NCBI GenBank assembly: GCA_050725495.1
Contig: JBOHHM010000038.1
Span: 1-20,049 of the forward strand
Source: JBOHHM01 sp050725495
GTDB taxonomy: Bacteria; Pseudomonadota; Gammaproteobacteria; Burkholderiales; Burkholderiaceae_C
Direction: 5' to 3'
Length of the DNA stretch: 20,049 bases
Below, one piece after another: positions 6,986 to 15,356 of this stretch (positions are counted from its first letter, which is position 1; each line of letters begins with the position of its first letter). The position numbers were made by a program, and so were the translations under genes. Below the pieces are notes generated by a model. It was not told where the DNA came from. It made no database searches and was given only the letters and a program-made list of their open reading frames with translations.

Positions 6986-8026
6986 ATGATCTCTTTTGCT
7001 CTCAAATTGATAGCTGCATGCGCCTTGGTGGCGGGGGCTGCCGGCCCCATTCATGCCCAAGCCAGCGCACCCGGCACGGTCAGCGCGATCTGCAGCACCG
7101 ACCAGACCTGGTGCGAGCTGGCAGCCCAGGAGTTCAGCCGCGCGACCGGCGTGAAGGTGCTGCAAACGCGCAAGGCCACGGGCGAGGCGCTGGCCCAGCT
7201 GCGCGCCGAGGCGAGCAACCCCAAGACCGATCTCTGGTGGGGCGGCACCGGCGATCCGTTCTTGCAGGCCGCCGAAATCGGCCTGCTCGAGCCCTATCGC
7301 CCGGCCTATATCAACGATCTGCATGGCTGGAGCGTGCGCCAATATGCGATGACCCAGAACATGGTCGGTGGCTTCTACACCTCGGCCATCGGCTTTGGCT
7401 TCAACACCGAGCTGCTGAAGAAGAAAAAGCTGCGCGAGCCCCAATGCTGGGCCGACCTGGTCAAGCCCGAGTACCGCGGCGAGATCGAGATTTCGCACCC
7501 GGCTTCGAGCGGCACGGCCTACACCATCCTGGCCGGCCTGGTGCAGATGATGGGCGAGGAGCAGGCCTTCGACTACATGAAGAAGCTGCACAGGAACGTC
7601 AGCAACTACACGCGCAGCGGCACGGCGCAGGCGCCCAACGTGGCCAAGGGCGAGGTCGCGCTGGGCGTGAGCTTCATCTTCGGTTTCGAGAAGTGGCGCA
7701 TCGAAAACTACCCGGTGAAGACCGCCGCGCCCTGCGAGGGCACGAGCTACGAGATCGGCGGCATCGCCCTGGTCAGGGGCGCGCGCAACAAGGATGCGGC
7801 CAGGCGCTACTACGACTGGCTCATGAGCCCGGCCGGCCAGGCCATAGGCGCCAAGGCCGACAGCCTGCAGGTGCCGGCCAACAAGAGCTTCAAGCCCGAT
7901 GCGCGCATTCCGCTGCTCGACAACGTCAAGCTCATCAAGTACGACTTCGAGAAATACGGCAAGGCCGCCGAGCGCCGCCGCCTGCTGGAGCGCTGGACCC
8001 GGGAGGTCGAGGCGTTGCCGCGCTGA
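6986..8026 (+). CDS. Extracellular solute-binding protein, ferric iron/polyamine type (AfuA/FbpA-like)
   Basis: 346-residue periplasmic binding protein. A signal peptide (MISFALKLIAACALVAGAAG, cleavage near HAQA) is followed by the type-II binding fold: FSRATGVKVLQTRKATGEAL, DLWWGGTGDPFLQAAEIGLL, GFYTSAIGFGFNTELL, ADLVKPEYRGEIEISHPASS, GGIALVRGARNKDAARRYYD. The pattern fits the family of ferric-ion and other cation/phosphonate binding proteins that feed an ABC importer. The open frame extends back to 6890, overlapping the previous gene, but the signal peptide begins at the ATG at 6986. No permease or ATPase is adjacent, so it is an orphan whose transporter must lie elsewhere, or a sensor protein. 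Ligand unknown. Confidence 0.88.
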   Translation: MISFALKLIAACALVAGAAGPIHAQASAPGTVSAICSTDQTWCELAAQEFSRATGVKVLQTRKATGEALAQLRAEASNPKTDLWWGGTGDPFLQAAEIGLLEPYRPAYINDLHGWSVRQYAMTQNMVGGFYTSAIGFGFNTELLKKKKLREPQCWADLVKPEYRGEIEISHPASSGTAYTILAGLVQMMGEEQAFDYMKKLHRNVSNYTRSGTAQAPNVAKGEVALGVSFIFGFEKWRIENYPVKTAAPCEGTSYEIGGIALVRGARNKDAARRYYDWLMSPAGQAIGAKADSLQVPANKSFKPDARIPLLDNVKLIKYDFEKYGKAAERRRLLERWTREVEALPR

Positions 8027-8076
8027 TCGGCCCCGGCGCTGGCGCAGCAGGTGCGGGCCGACTCAGTAGTTCGCCA

Positions 8077-8090
8077 TCGGACGAGTCCGA
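8077..8090. terminator. Short perfect palindrome between convergent genes, possible bidirectional terminator
   Basis: TCGGAC-GA-GTCCGA in the 173-base gap between the binding-protein gene (plus) and the pilus tip gene (minus). No T-run follows on either side, so the terminator call rests only on position. The rest of 8027-8199 shows nothing recognisable. Confidence 0.3.
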
Positions 8091-8199
8091 CCCCGGAGCA
8101 TGAAGCAAGGGGCGAAGCGGGCGATGGAGGGCTGTTGGACGTAGGATGGAGTTGGGCGCTGCTGACGAGGTCGGCGTTTGCTTGGTGTTGCGAACCCGT

Positions 8200-9039
8200 T
8201 CAGTAGCTGATCGTGATGGTGCGGACCTGGGTGGCCGAGCAACTGGCGCCGGCGCAGCTGCCCGACTGGTTGGCCGCGACTGTGCCAATGACGCTGTAGG
8301 TCTGGGGCAGGCCGATGCCGATGCCGCTGCTGGCGCTCAGGCCCAGCGTGTAGTTCAGGCCCAGCAGGGTGCCGCTGGTCGCGTCCAGCGCCAGCGTGTA
8401 GGGCGTGGTGATCGTGCAGCTCACGGCAAAGCTGGTGTTGGCGGCGACCGCGCTGGCCGAGAACGAGGTGTAGTTCAGCACCAGCGGCGCCGGCGTCGAG
8501 CTGATCCGGCATTCGGTCAGGATGCTGACCACCGGCACCAAGGTGGTCGCGGCCAGGAAGGAGCCGTTCTGGTCGGTGAAGCGCAGGGTCGCGATCGGCA
8601 TGTCGTCGTACAGGCCGGCGGGCTTGCCCGTTTGTTTCTTGGTCACGCGGAAGTAGTAAATCAGCGTCGCGCTGGCTGCCGTGCTGCCACCGAAATTGAG
8701 GGTGCCGGTGACACCGCGATTCGTGTCGTTCCAAGTGTTGTTGTAGCCGGCGTCACGGTGGACGCTGTAGCTCAATGTGTCGGTGCCGGTCTGGCGCGTC
8801 AGGGCGCGGCTGGCCCCACCCTGGTCGATGCCAACCCAGTAGCTGAAGCTGGCGGGATCGGAGATGAGGCGGGTGCAGATCAGGGTGATGCTGCCGGTCG
8901 AGTCGTTGTGGATGTTCAACGACGGGTCGTACACGGGATAGGTGTTGGTATTCGACAGGCTGCAGGTGATGGCAGCCTGTGCGGCCCCGCAACCGAGCAG
9001 GGCGGGCAGCAGGGGCAGCGCGAACAACCAGGGCTTCAT
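8200..9039 (-). CDS. Two-domain spore coat U (SCPU) protein, CsuE-like pilus tip subunit
   Basis: 279-residue exported protein, last gene of the archaic chaperone-usher operon. The signal peptide ends near GCGAAQA|AITCSL. An N-terminal beta domain (about 23-155) is followed by a C-terminal SCPU domain (about 165-279) beginning ILTECRISS and ending RTITISY. That domain is clearly homologous to the major subunit at 12569-13015 (shared YTSF, SCTITT/LCTNT, GLPQTYSV/GVAQSIAI, RTITI(S/T)Y). In Acinetobacter Csu pili the last gene encodes such a two-domain tip adhesin, which is the likely role here. Starts 3 bases after the usher stop. LLGC in the signal peptide could be read as a lipobox, but cleavage after AQA is preferred. 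Confidence 0.87.
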   Translation of the reverse strand: MKPWLFALPLLPALLGCGAAQAAITCSLSNTNTYPVYDPSLNIHNDSTGSITLICTRLISDPASFSYWVGIDQGGASRALTRQTGTDTLSYSVHRDAGYNNTWNDTNRGVTGTLNFGGSTAASATLIYYFRVTKKQTGKPAGLYDDMPIATLRFTDQNGSFLAATTLVPVVSILTECRISSTPAPLVLNYTSFSASAVAANTSFAVSCTITTPYTLALDATSGTLLGLNYTLGLSASSGIGIGLPQTYSVIGTVAANQSGSCAGASCSATQVRTITISY

Positions 9040-9042
9040 GGC

Positions 9043-11409
9043 TTATCTGTGGACTCCGGAACAGGTCACCGGCCCGACGCGCGCAATCTCGTCCAGATGG
9101 CCGGGCGGCAGGGTGATGGCAAAGGTACAGGCCCCGCCATTCCATTGCAAGCGCAGCGTGTTGCTAGTCTGCAATCCCGTGACAAATGCCTCACCGCGGC
9201 GCGCGACGAAAAATTCCTTGGGGTCGCCCTGCAGCGTAATCTCGGCGCCGGCCGGGGCCGGCTCGCCGTCGTCGAGCACGATGCGGATCAGGGCGCCGCG
9301 CCCCGAACGCACGGGGAAGACGACCTTCACGCCGCTGCGCGCCGCCGGCACGGCCACCTGCTCGATGCTGTCGAGCTCGGCATTGATCGGCAGCTCGTTG
9401 GGGTCCAGCCGGATGCTGTTGCGCTGGTAGGGCAGCAGGCGCGGCAGCAGGGCCAGGCCGTTGGCGTCGGTGCGGGTCAGCGTGCTGCCCTGAAAGCCGA
9501 CACCCACATCGGGATAGCCCGGCACCTCGACCAGCGCAAAACTGTCCTGCACGCGGCGCGAGACGAAGAAGCGTCGGTCCATGAACACCAGGCCGCCCTG
9601 CGCGCCCAGTCGCAGGCTTTGCTGGGCGCTGGAGGCGCTGAGGTCGGCGGTCAGCAGGGCCCGGCTGCCCTGGTAGTACAGGCCGCCTTCGCTGAAGGCG
9701 TCGCCGTCGCGCCGGCCCGCCAGGGCCCGCCAGCCCAACCCGACCTCGTTGCTCAGGCCCTTGCTGACGCCGGTGTAGCCATCGGTGCGGCCGGGCTTGT
9801 GGGTCAGGTTGCTCGAAGAGGTCAGGTTACCGTCCAGCGGCATGGTGAAGGACACGCCGAAGGACTGGCCCTTGCTGCTGCCGCTGACCCTGGTGACGCT
9901 GAAGGTCAGGGCGTTGCGCGCACCGACGCGGATGGAGTAGTTGGCGCTGTAGGTGGTGAGCGTGCCGCGGTCATAGGTGGCGATGCGGGCCAGCCCCAAG
10001 CCCAGCGAGCCCAGGGCTTCGGAGGTGTAGGCATAACTGCCCGAGAACTGTCGCCGATAGGGCAGGGTGCCCGTCTCCAGGCCGAGCTGGCGGTAGTTGC
10101 GGCTGGCGCCCTGGATGCGCGCACTGAAGCCGTGGCGCAGGCTGCTGTGTTCCAGCCCCAGCAGCCATTCCTGGCCTCGCCCCGTCCTGTCGTCCTGGCT
10201 CCAGGCCACGGCCGCCTGACCCAGGGCCTGCAAGGGCAGGCCATAGCTCAGGCCCAGGCCTGCGTTGCGCGTCTCGGCGCCCCATTCGAGCCGGGTTTCG
10301 GCCGTGAGCTCGCGGCTCAGGCCGTAGCGCAGCAGGCCCGAGCCAAAGCGCTGGCCGTAGCTGGCGCTCTCCAGGCCCAGCTCGCGCCGCACGGCGCCGG
10401 CCTCCAGGCTCCAGTCGCTCAGGCCTTCGTCGAGCAGGTGGGTGTGGCTGAAAAAAGCCTGGGTCAGCACGGTTTCGCGGCCCAGCACATCGCGCACCAC
10501 GACCCGCGCCTGGCCGGCACCGGTCAGCAGTGGGAAGTTGTCGATTGCAAACGGGCCGGCCGGAACGTTGGAGGTCTGCCGCAGCGCGTCGTTGATGTAG
10601 AGCTCCACCGTGCTCGGGGCGCTGGAGGTGCCGCTGATGGTAGGGATCGGCTGACTCACAAAGCCGGGCGCCAGCGCGAAATTGCGGCCGAGCTGGACGC
10701 CGCCGAAGTACACCGAACGGCCCCAGAGGCCGGCGCGCGTGCTGCTGTCGCCCAGCCGCAGGCTCAGCTTGTGCTCGGGAAAGTCGCGCGTGAACACGGT
10801 CTCCAGGCGGCGCCAGGAGCGGGGCGTGCCGGTGCTGCTGTTGCTGAGGTTGCGTCCGACGAAGCTGGAGGTCAGCACGCCCAGCCCGGTGGACAGGCCC
10901 AGCTCGGTCAAGGCGCCGAGATCGCTGGTGGCGGGGGCGAGCCGGCTCGCCGTGTGGCTCAGGTTCAGGTCGTAGTTGAGAAACAGCGCCGGTTCAGTGG
11001 CGCTGAGCGGGGGCCGTTCCACGGCCTCGTTGCCCAGCCGCGTGGCGGCAAAGGCCGAGGACGAAAACACGAGGCTCACCGACTGGTCGGCGTAGTTCAT
11101 CCGCGCTTCAAAACCCTGAACGGCGGACAGCGGGTACCAGGTCTGGCCGCGATAGTCCACCCCTTGCGCATTGGGTCGGCGGTTGACACGCCATTCCTCA
11201 AAGGCCTCGGCAGGGGCGTAGAGCAGGCCGTTGCGCTCCAGCAGCGTCCAGCTGCCGCCTTGGGCGCTGTTGACGTTCACTTCCTGCGGCAGCAGGCGAT
11301 CCGCCGGCGGCGGGCTGGTCTGGGCGACAGCGCGCAAGCTGGGGCCGGCGAGCGCGAGAGCGGCCATCCAGGAGGCAAGAGCGCGGGGATCGACCTGAAA
11401 GAGCCGCAT
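9043..11409 (-). CDS. Fimbrial outer-membrane usher protein (CsuD/FimD-like)
   Basis: 788-residue usher that receives chaperone-subunit complexes and threads the pilus through the outer membrane. Signal peptide to about AVAQ (30). The usher signature occupies about residues 231-310: RSVYFGGVQLGRNFALAPGF, then PIPTISGTSSAPSTVELYIN, then NVPAGPFAIDNFPLLTGAGQ, marking the barrel and plug domain. Barrel strands continue to about 640 and the C-terminal domains include GLALLPRLLPYQRNSIRLDP. Length is normal for archaic ushers. It starts 11 bases after the chaperone stop and is followed after 3 bases by the tip gene, giving the order subunit, minor subunit, chaperone, usher, tip seen in Csu clusters. 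Confidence 0.93.
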   Translation of the reverse strand: MRLFQVDPRALASWMAALALAGPSLRAVAQTSPPPADRLLPQEVNVNSAQGGSWTLLERNGLLYAPAEAFEEWRVNRRPNAQGVDYRGQTWYPLSAVQGFEARMNYADQSVSLVFSSSAFAATRLGNEAVERPPLSATEPALFLNYDLNLSHTASRLAPATSDLGALTELGLSTGLGVLTSSFVGRNLSNSSTGTPRSWRRLETVFTRDFPEHKLSLRLGDSSTRAGLWGRSVYFGGVQLGRNFALAPGFVSQPIPTISGTSSAPSTVELYINDALRQTSNVPAGPFAIDNFPLLTGAGQARVVVRDVLGRETVLTQAFFSHTHLLDEGLSDWSLEAGAVRRELGLESASYGQRFGSGLLRYGLSRELTAETRLEWGAETRNAGLGLSYGLPLQALGQAAVAWSQDDRTGRGQEWLLGLEHSSLRHGFSARIQGASRNYRQLGLETGTLPYRRQFSGSYAYTSEALGSLGLGLARIATYDRGTLTTYSANYSIRVGARNALTFSVTRVSGSSKGQSFGVSFTMPLDGNLTSSSNLTHKPGRTDGYTGVSKGLSNEVGLGWRALAGRRDGDAFSEGGLYYQGSRALLTADLSASSAQQSLRLGAQGGLVFMDRRFFVSRRVQDSFALVEVPGYPDVGVGFQGSTLTRTDANGLALLPRLLPYQRNSIRLDPNELPINAELDSIEQVAVPAARSGVKVVFPVRSGRGALIRIVLDDGEPAPAGAEITLQGDPKEFFVARRGEAFVTGLQTSNTLRLQWNGGACTFAITLPPGHLDEIARVGPVTCSGVHR

Positions 11410-11420
11410 GAGGCGCCGGC

Positions 11421-12152
11421 TCAGGGCAGCGTGACTTGGAAGACCTGACTTTTGCCGTCGTCAAACACCACGTTGAGTTGGGCCGCGCCCGCGGCGACCG
11501 CCGGTTCGGCTTTCAGGGCAATGGCCTTGCGCGCACCGGGCAGGATGTAGTTGCCGCCCTCGAAACGGGCCAAGGTCTGCTCGCCGCGCTTGAGCTGGAT
11601 TTCGCGGATCTGGGCATAGGCCGTGCCACTGTTGCTGCACAAGGCCTGCAGCGTCTGGGTGTCGGGCCGGGCCGCCTCGCAACGGACCTCGCGCTGGGCG
11701 ATGGGCGGGGTGATGAACACCGGCATGCTCAGGGCCAGCGCAATCGGTACTTCCATGCCGGCGGCCTTGGGCGCCGTGGCCTCGGGCACCTCGCGCACGA
11801 TCATGCGGTAGGTGAGCTGGCGGCTGGCGTCGGCGGGCTTGAGCAGGGCCAGGCGCACAACCTGGCGCGCCTTGGGTGCCAGCTTGATGATGGGGGGCGA
11901 GAGGATCATGTCCTCGGTCAGCACCAGTTCGTCCGTGCCGTCGGGCCTTTGGCTCCAGGCGTTGAGGTCGGCCTGTAGCGCCACCTCGGTGTCACCCTCA
12001 TTGGTCAGGGTCACCGCCACGGCCCGGTTCTTGGGCGTCATGTAGATGCGAACCGGCGTCACGGAAAACACGCCGGCCAGGGCCGGGGCGGCAAAGGACA
12101 GGAACAGGCCGGCTGCCAGTGTCGCCAGGTTCGGGAGCTTCGGGGCATTCAT
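11421..12152 (-). CDS. PapD-like periplasmic fimbrial chaperone (CsuC-like)
   Basis: 243-residue chaperone that completes subunits by donor-strand complementation and delivers them to the usher. Signal peptide MNAPKLPNLATLAAGLFLSF, cleaved near ALAG. The first Ig-like domain has VFSVTPVRIYMTPKNRAVAV and ends with IIKLAPKARQVVRLALLKP, the G1-strand segment that contacts the subunit; the conserved basic residues are present. The second domain ends VVFDDGKSQVFQVTLP. An alternative TTG start at 12158 gives a TTGA overlap with the upstream stop; the ATG at 12152 is preferred, with GGTAAG 9 bases upstream. The family call is secure and the pilus class comes from its neighbours. Confidence 0.92.
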   Translation of the reverse strand: MNAPKLPNLATLAAGLFLSFAAPALAGVFSVTPVRIYMTPKNRAVAVTLTNEGDTEVALQADLNAWSQRPDGTDELVLTEDMILSPPIIKLAPKARQVVRLALLKPADASRQLTYRMIVREVPEATAPKAAGMEVPIALALSMPVFITPPIAQREVRCEAARPDTQTLQALCSNSGTAYAQIREIQLKRGEQTLARFEGGNYILPGARKAIALKAEPAVAAGAAQLNVVFDDGKSQVFQVTLP

Positions 12153-12154
12153 GC

Positions 12155-12556
12155 TCAAAAGCTTACCAATATTTCCAGCGGGGCATCCTGTTCATTGAGC
12201 TTGCGCAGCTGCAGTCGGGTGACCGTGCCGGTCCCGAGGTAGGGCGTGACGTCGGCCGCCTGTGCCTGGGGAAGCGGGCTGCCGGGGCCAAACCAGAGCC
12301 GGTAGGCGCTGCCCTGGGGGCCCAGGAACGGCTGGCCCGGCGCGGCTTCGATGCTCACAAACTGCCCGCCGGAGCAGGCGACTTGCACCGTGGCATTGCT
12401 GGCTTCGCTGAGCGACTGGCTGATGCAAAGGCCTTGAGTCGCCCGGCTGTGCAGCGTGATCTGCACGCTGAACGCTCCGCTTGCCGTCCCCGCCAGCCCG
12501 CCCGCCGTCCAGGCGGCGATCACGCCGCCCAAGGCCAGGGAGCGAAGCGGGCGCAT
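12155..12556 (-). CDS. Small exported protein of the archaic pilus operon, probable minor subunit (CsuA/CsuB position)
   Basis: 133-residue protein with a signal peptide (MRPLRSLALGGVIAAWTAGG, cleavage near TASG or SGA). The mature part is a short beta-rich domain (FSVQITLHSRATQGLCIS; SNATVQVACSGGQFVSIEA; TGTVTRLQLRKLNEQDAPLE, ending ILVSF). Two cysteines could form the disulfide usual in SCPU subunits, but similarity to SCPU domains is weak by eye. It lies 12 bases after the major subunit and its stop touches the chaperone start. Csu operons carry minor subunits here, so an adaptor role is inferred. Confidence 0.75.
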   Translation of the reverse strand: MRPLRSLALGGVIAAWTAGGLAGTASGAFSVQITLHSRATQGLCISQSLSEASNATVQVACSGGQFVSIEAAPGQPFLGPQGSAYRLWFGPGSPLPQAQAADVTPYLGTGTVTRLQLRKLNEQDAPLEILVSF

Positions 12557-12568
12557 GGGAAATTCCGA

Positions 12569-13015
12569 TCAGTAGGTGATCGTGATGGTACGCTGTTTGT
12601 TGAGGGCGGCGGCGTTGGTACAGCTGCTCGTCAGGCAGGTGCCGGCCTGGCCGGCGGCCATGCTGCCGGTGATCGCAATGCTCTGGGCCACGCCCAGGCC
12701 AGTCGCCGGAACGGCGCCCAGCGACAAGGTGTAGGCCAGGTTGGTGGCGCTGTCAGTCACCGAGGTCGAGTCCAGTGCCACCGAGGAAATCGGCAGCGTG
12801 TTCGTGCACAGGATGTCGAACGCACTGCTGAACGTGGCGGCCGTCGCCTGGAACGAGGTGTAGGTGAAGGCGGCCGTCGGCACGGTGTTGACCTTGCAGG
12901 CCGAGGTCAGCGTGATGTTGACATTGAACGTGGCGGTGGCGGTGGTGGCCGCCTGCGAAGGCATCGTTGCCAAAGCTGCCAAACCCAGGGTCAGAACTGC
13001 TGCGTACTTTTTCAT
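12569..13015 (-). CDS. Spore coat U (SCPU) domain protein, major subunit of the archaic pilus (CsuA/B-like)
   Basis: 148-residue secreted subunit. Signal peptide MKKYAAVLTLGLAALATMPS, cleaved after QAA or SQA. A single SCPU domain follows: TATATFNVNITLTSACKVNT, FTYTSFQATAA, FDILCTNTLP, NLAYTLSLGAVPATGLG, ending QRTITITY. Four cysteines are in the usual SCPU positions. First gene of its operon, with a good GAAGGA Shine-Dalgarno and an AT-rich upstream region, as expected for the most abundant subunit. The N-terminal TATFNVNITL segment fits the donor strand that fills the next subunit's groove. Confidence 0.9.
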   Translation of the reverse strand: MKKYAAVLTLGLAALATMPSQAATTATATFNVNITLTSACKVNTVPTAAFTYTSFQATAATFSSAFDILCTNTLPISSVALDSTSVTDSATNLAYTLSLGAVPATGLGVAQSIAITGSMAAGQAGTCLTSSCTNAAALNKQRTITITY

Positions 13016-13115
13016 GATGAGTCCTTCGTAGTAATGAAACGTTGTCGATGGCGGAATTCTATTTGTTTCAGTTTGTAATAAAAGAGAAAAAAGTCATGGA
13101 AATCAATGGCTTGAC
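13016..13115 (-). promoter_or_regulatory. AT-rich leader/promoter region of the archaic pilus operon
   Basis: Reading the minus strand, 13115-13016 contains a poly-T/A stretch, a -10-like TAGAAT (13061-13056) with no good -35 box, TTACTAC in the leader and GAAGGA before the ATG. TAGAAT and TTACTAC also occur before the second fibre operon (18131-18126 and the leader near 18112-18118). The poor -35 suggests activation by a regulator (inference). Confidence 0.4.
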
Positions 13116-13220
13116 CAAGTGTCACCAGATGCTGCCGGCCCGCGTGCGAAATGTCACGGCGCCGGGGCTCTGAGTTGCAAACCATGATGCCAGGCGGCTG
13201 AAAGTGTTAAAAGTTTCACG

Positions 13221-13253
13221 CCAACCCGTTGGAAGGCTTGCGCAGCAAGGCTT
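13221..13253 (-). terminator. Tandem hairpins after the outer-membrane barrel gene, possible terminator
   Basis: Immediately after the stop of the barrel gene, reading leftwards, is a 9-bp stem with one mismatch (13245-13253 with 13233-13241, 3-base loop). A second hairpin, CCAAC-CC-GTTGG (13221-13232), follows. The minus strand then reads GTGAAACTTTT. These could separate the two fibre operons. The remainder of 13116-13220 shows nothing recognisable. Confidence 0.4.
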
Positions 13254-15356
13254 TCAGCGGTCGCGCTGGAGCGCGAAATCCTGCGTCGTCAATTGACGCA
13301 TATACACCGTGGCCTTGACCGGCTCACGCGCCGCCGGGCTCCAGGGCAGGGGAACCTGGTCGGCCTGGATTTCGAGCACATGTTGTCCTGACGCAACAGC
13401 CGGGAATTCATAGCGACCCTGCGCATCGGTGCGCACCACATAGCGACGGTCCAGCACCACGGCCACGCCTGCTGCGCCAGCCTCGCTGGCATCGCGCCGC
13501 TCGTTGTGGTCGGCATCGAAGTAGACCGTGCCGCTCAGGCTGCCAGCGCCGGAGCCCGGCAAGCCGCCCAGGGGGGCGGAGGCCGTTCCGGCCCGCTCTT
13601 CATAGCGCAGGATCAGCTGCAGGCTGCGGTGCGCCGGCGTCGGCGCGACGCTTGTCTGGGTCGCGGCCGTCAGCGCCGACACCACCAGGGGCGACAGCGG
13701 GTCCCGGCCCCGCACCTCGGAGTAGCGCGCGATCAGCGACCAGCTGCGTTGCAGTTGCCAGGCCAGGCCCAGGTTGGCGTTGAGCGCGTCGGCGCTGCTG
13801 CCGTGGGCGCCGCGCAAACTGGCATCGAGCGAAATGCCCGAGGCCGGCGAGTAGGAGGACAAAATGCCCCAGCTCCAGGCGCTGGACGGCGTGGCCGCAG
13901 CGCCGCTGCTGCGCTCCCATGCCAGCGAGGTGGCCAGCAGGGTGTTGGCGCGCAGGGGCCAGCTGTGGTCGACACCGGCGCGCACGGTTCTGGCGCCCGC
14001 CAGGTTGGCGTAGTCGCTGCGCCACTGGGTCTGCCCCCAGTCGGACAGGTGGTCCCAGCTCAGTTGCAGCGATTGGCCTGCGCCGCTGCCGGTGCGCAGG
14101 GCCAGCGCGGCTCCCAAGGCATTGCGGGTGTCCAGCCGGTAGCGCCCGTACAGGCTGGCAAAGACGCTGCTGGCGTACAGGCCGCTGATGCTGTCAGCGA
14201 GTTCGGCGGTCCAGCCCAGCTGCCACTGCCGGGCCGAGGTATCGGCGCGCCAGTACATGCCGCGCAGGTCGCTGGCGGCGGCGGTGGCGCCCCAGCGCAG
14301 CTTGGGCTGGAAATAGAACAGGCCGGCCGTGTTGTGGAACAGTTCGGTGCGCCACGCTCCATCGAGCCAGCCGCCCCAGGCACTGCCGTCGCGGCTGTGG
14401 TCACTGTGCAGCCAGTTGGCCTGCAATCTGAGACCGCCCGGGCGTTGCGCCAGCGGTGTCAGCCCTGAGGCGTAGCCAGAACCCCCAGGCGCAGATTCTT
14501 CCCAAGCCAGCGCGGACCACAGCGAACAGGTGTTGTTCTGGCCGTTGGCCAGGCCGTTTTCGGGGACGTTGCGCGCCTGCACCAGTTGAATGGCGGCGTC
14601 CGTGCGGGAGGGCTCGGCATGCCCGCCGGCCAGCCGCAGCTGTGCGCCCGCAGTCGCAATGTCGCCGCCGGAGAGCTTGAAGCCGTTGATGTCGAGCCCG
14701 TTGAACAGTCCGGCTCGACCGGCTGCCAGGTTCAGCTCCGCGGCCTGCCCCTTTTGCCATTGGCCGGCCACGCCTTCGATCGGGGTGGTCGGCAGGTACA
14801 CGCGGCCCAGTCCCCGTGCCAGAGGTGAATGGATGGTGGTGGTGTTGCCGGTACTGTGGTGGGCCAGCCAGCCGCCGTCCAGTGGCAGAGCGCGTTGGTC
14901 GATGCGCCAGGTGTTGCCCGTGGCCGCGGTCTGGACGGGCGCGAAGCCAGCAACGCTGTCCTGGCGCACGGCGCTCAGGTTGGCGGCGACGGACAGGGCG
15001 CCGTGATTGGGTGTGTCGAGTAAGGCGTTGAACGAAACTGCGTGGGACAGGGCCCTGGAGGCGCCGCGCTGCGAGCCCAGCGCATAGTCCAGCCGCAAGC
15101 TGCGTGGCCAGCCCTCAGCGTCGTAGCTGTCGGGCTCCTGCTCCAGCGGTGCGTCCTGCGGCGGACTCGGGTCCAGCACCCGGTCAAGGTAGGGCTGCTG
15201 GGCCGCAGGTGGCGGGTCCGAGCCACTGTAGTCCGCCCTGACCGTTTGAGCGCCCACCCACGGGCTGCCGCTGCACAGGGCGGCACCGAGCGCGCCGGCC
15301 AGAAGCCAGCCTGGCTTGATCGGTGGGCTAGTAACTGCTCTCTGTCGGCGCTTCAT
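13254..15356 (-). CDS. Predicted outer-membrane beta-barrel with C-terminal SdrD-B/carboxypeptidase-regulatory-like domain, putative usher analogue
   Basis: 700-residue exported protein, last gene of the second fibre operon. Signal peptide KPGWLLAGALGAALCSGSPW, cleaved near GAQT; a Pro/Asp/Glu-rich linker (about 40-85); then about 500 residues of short alternating strands with Gly/Ala turns and aromatic ends (SLRLDYALGS, WQLGWTAELA, SLQLSWDHLS, SLQLILRYEE), typical of an outer-membrane barrel. Residues 609-700 form a beta-sandwich: GTVYFDADHNERRDASEAGA, GVAVVLDRRYVVRTDAQGRY, matching the SdrD-B/CarboxypepD-regulatory pattern, with an Asp/Asn-rich possible metal loop (613-625). The start overlaps the chaperone stop (ATGA). 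The PFG/plug signature of FimD ushers is absent. Its place after subunits and a chaperone implies it is the secretion pore (inference); I do not recognise a named family. Confidence 0.72.
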   Translation of the reverse strand: MKRRQRAVTSPPIKPGWLLAGALGAALCSGSPWVGAQTVRADYSGSDPPPAAQQPYLDRVLDPSPPQDAPLEQEPDSYDAEGWPRSLRLDYALGSQRGASRALSHAVSFNALLDTPNHGALSVAANLSAVRQDSVAGFAPVQTAATGNTWRIDQRALPLDGGWLAHHSTGNTTTIHSPLARGLGRVYLPTTPIEGVAGQWQKGQAAELNLAAGRAGLFNGLDINGFKLSGGDIATAGAQLRLAGGHAEPSRTDAAIQLVQARNVPENGLANGQNNTCSLWSALAWEESAPGGSGYASGLTPLAQRPGGLRLQANWLHSDHSRDGSAWGGWLDGAWRTELFHNTAGLFYFQPKLRWGATAAASDLRGMYWRADTSARQWQLGWTAELADSISGLYASSVFASLYGRYRLDTRNALGAALALRTGSGAGQSLQLSWDHLSDWGQTQWRSDYANLAGARTVRAGVDHSWPLRANTLLATSLAWERSSGAAATPSSAWSWGILSSYSPASGISLDASLRGAHGSSADALNANLGLAWQLQRSWSLIARYSEVRGRDPLSPLVVSALTAATQTSVAPTPAHRSLQLILRYEERAGTASAPLGGLPGSGAGSLSGTVYFDADHNERRDASEAGAAGVAVVLDRRYVVRTDAQGRYEFPAVASGQHVLEIQADQVPLPWSPAAREPVKATVYMRQLTTQDFALQRDR

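Noticed and set aside
9022..9039. Lipoprotein reading of the pilus tip protein (LLGC in the signal peptide)
   Set aside because: A normal signal peptidase I site (AQA) follows at once, and pilus tip subunits must be free for chaperone binding.
8146..11448. Very long open frame on the plus strand opposite the pilus tip and usher genes
   Set aside because: It is antisense to well-recognised genes, has the low-complexity Ala/Gly/Gln/Arg composition of high-GC shadow frames and matches no family.
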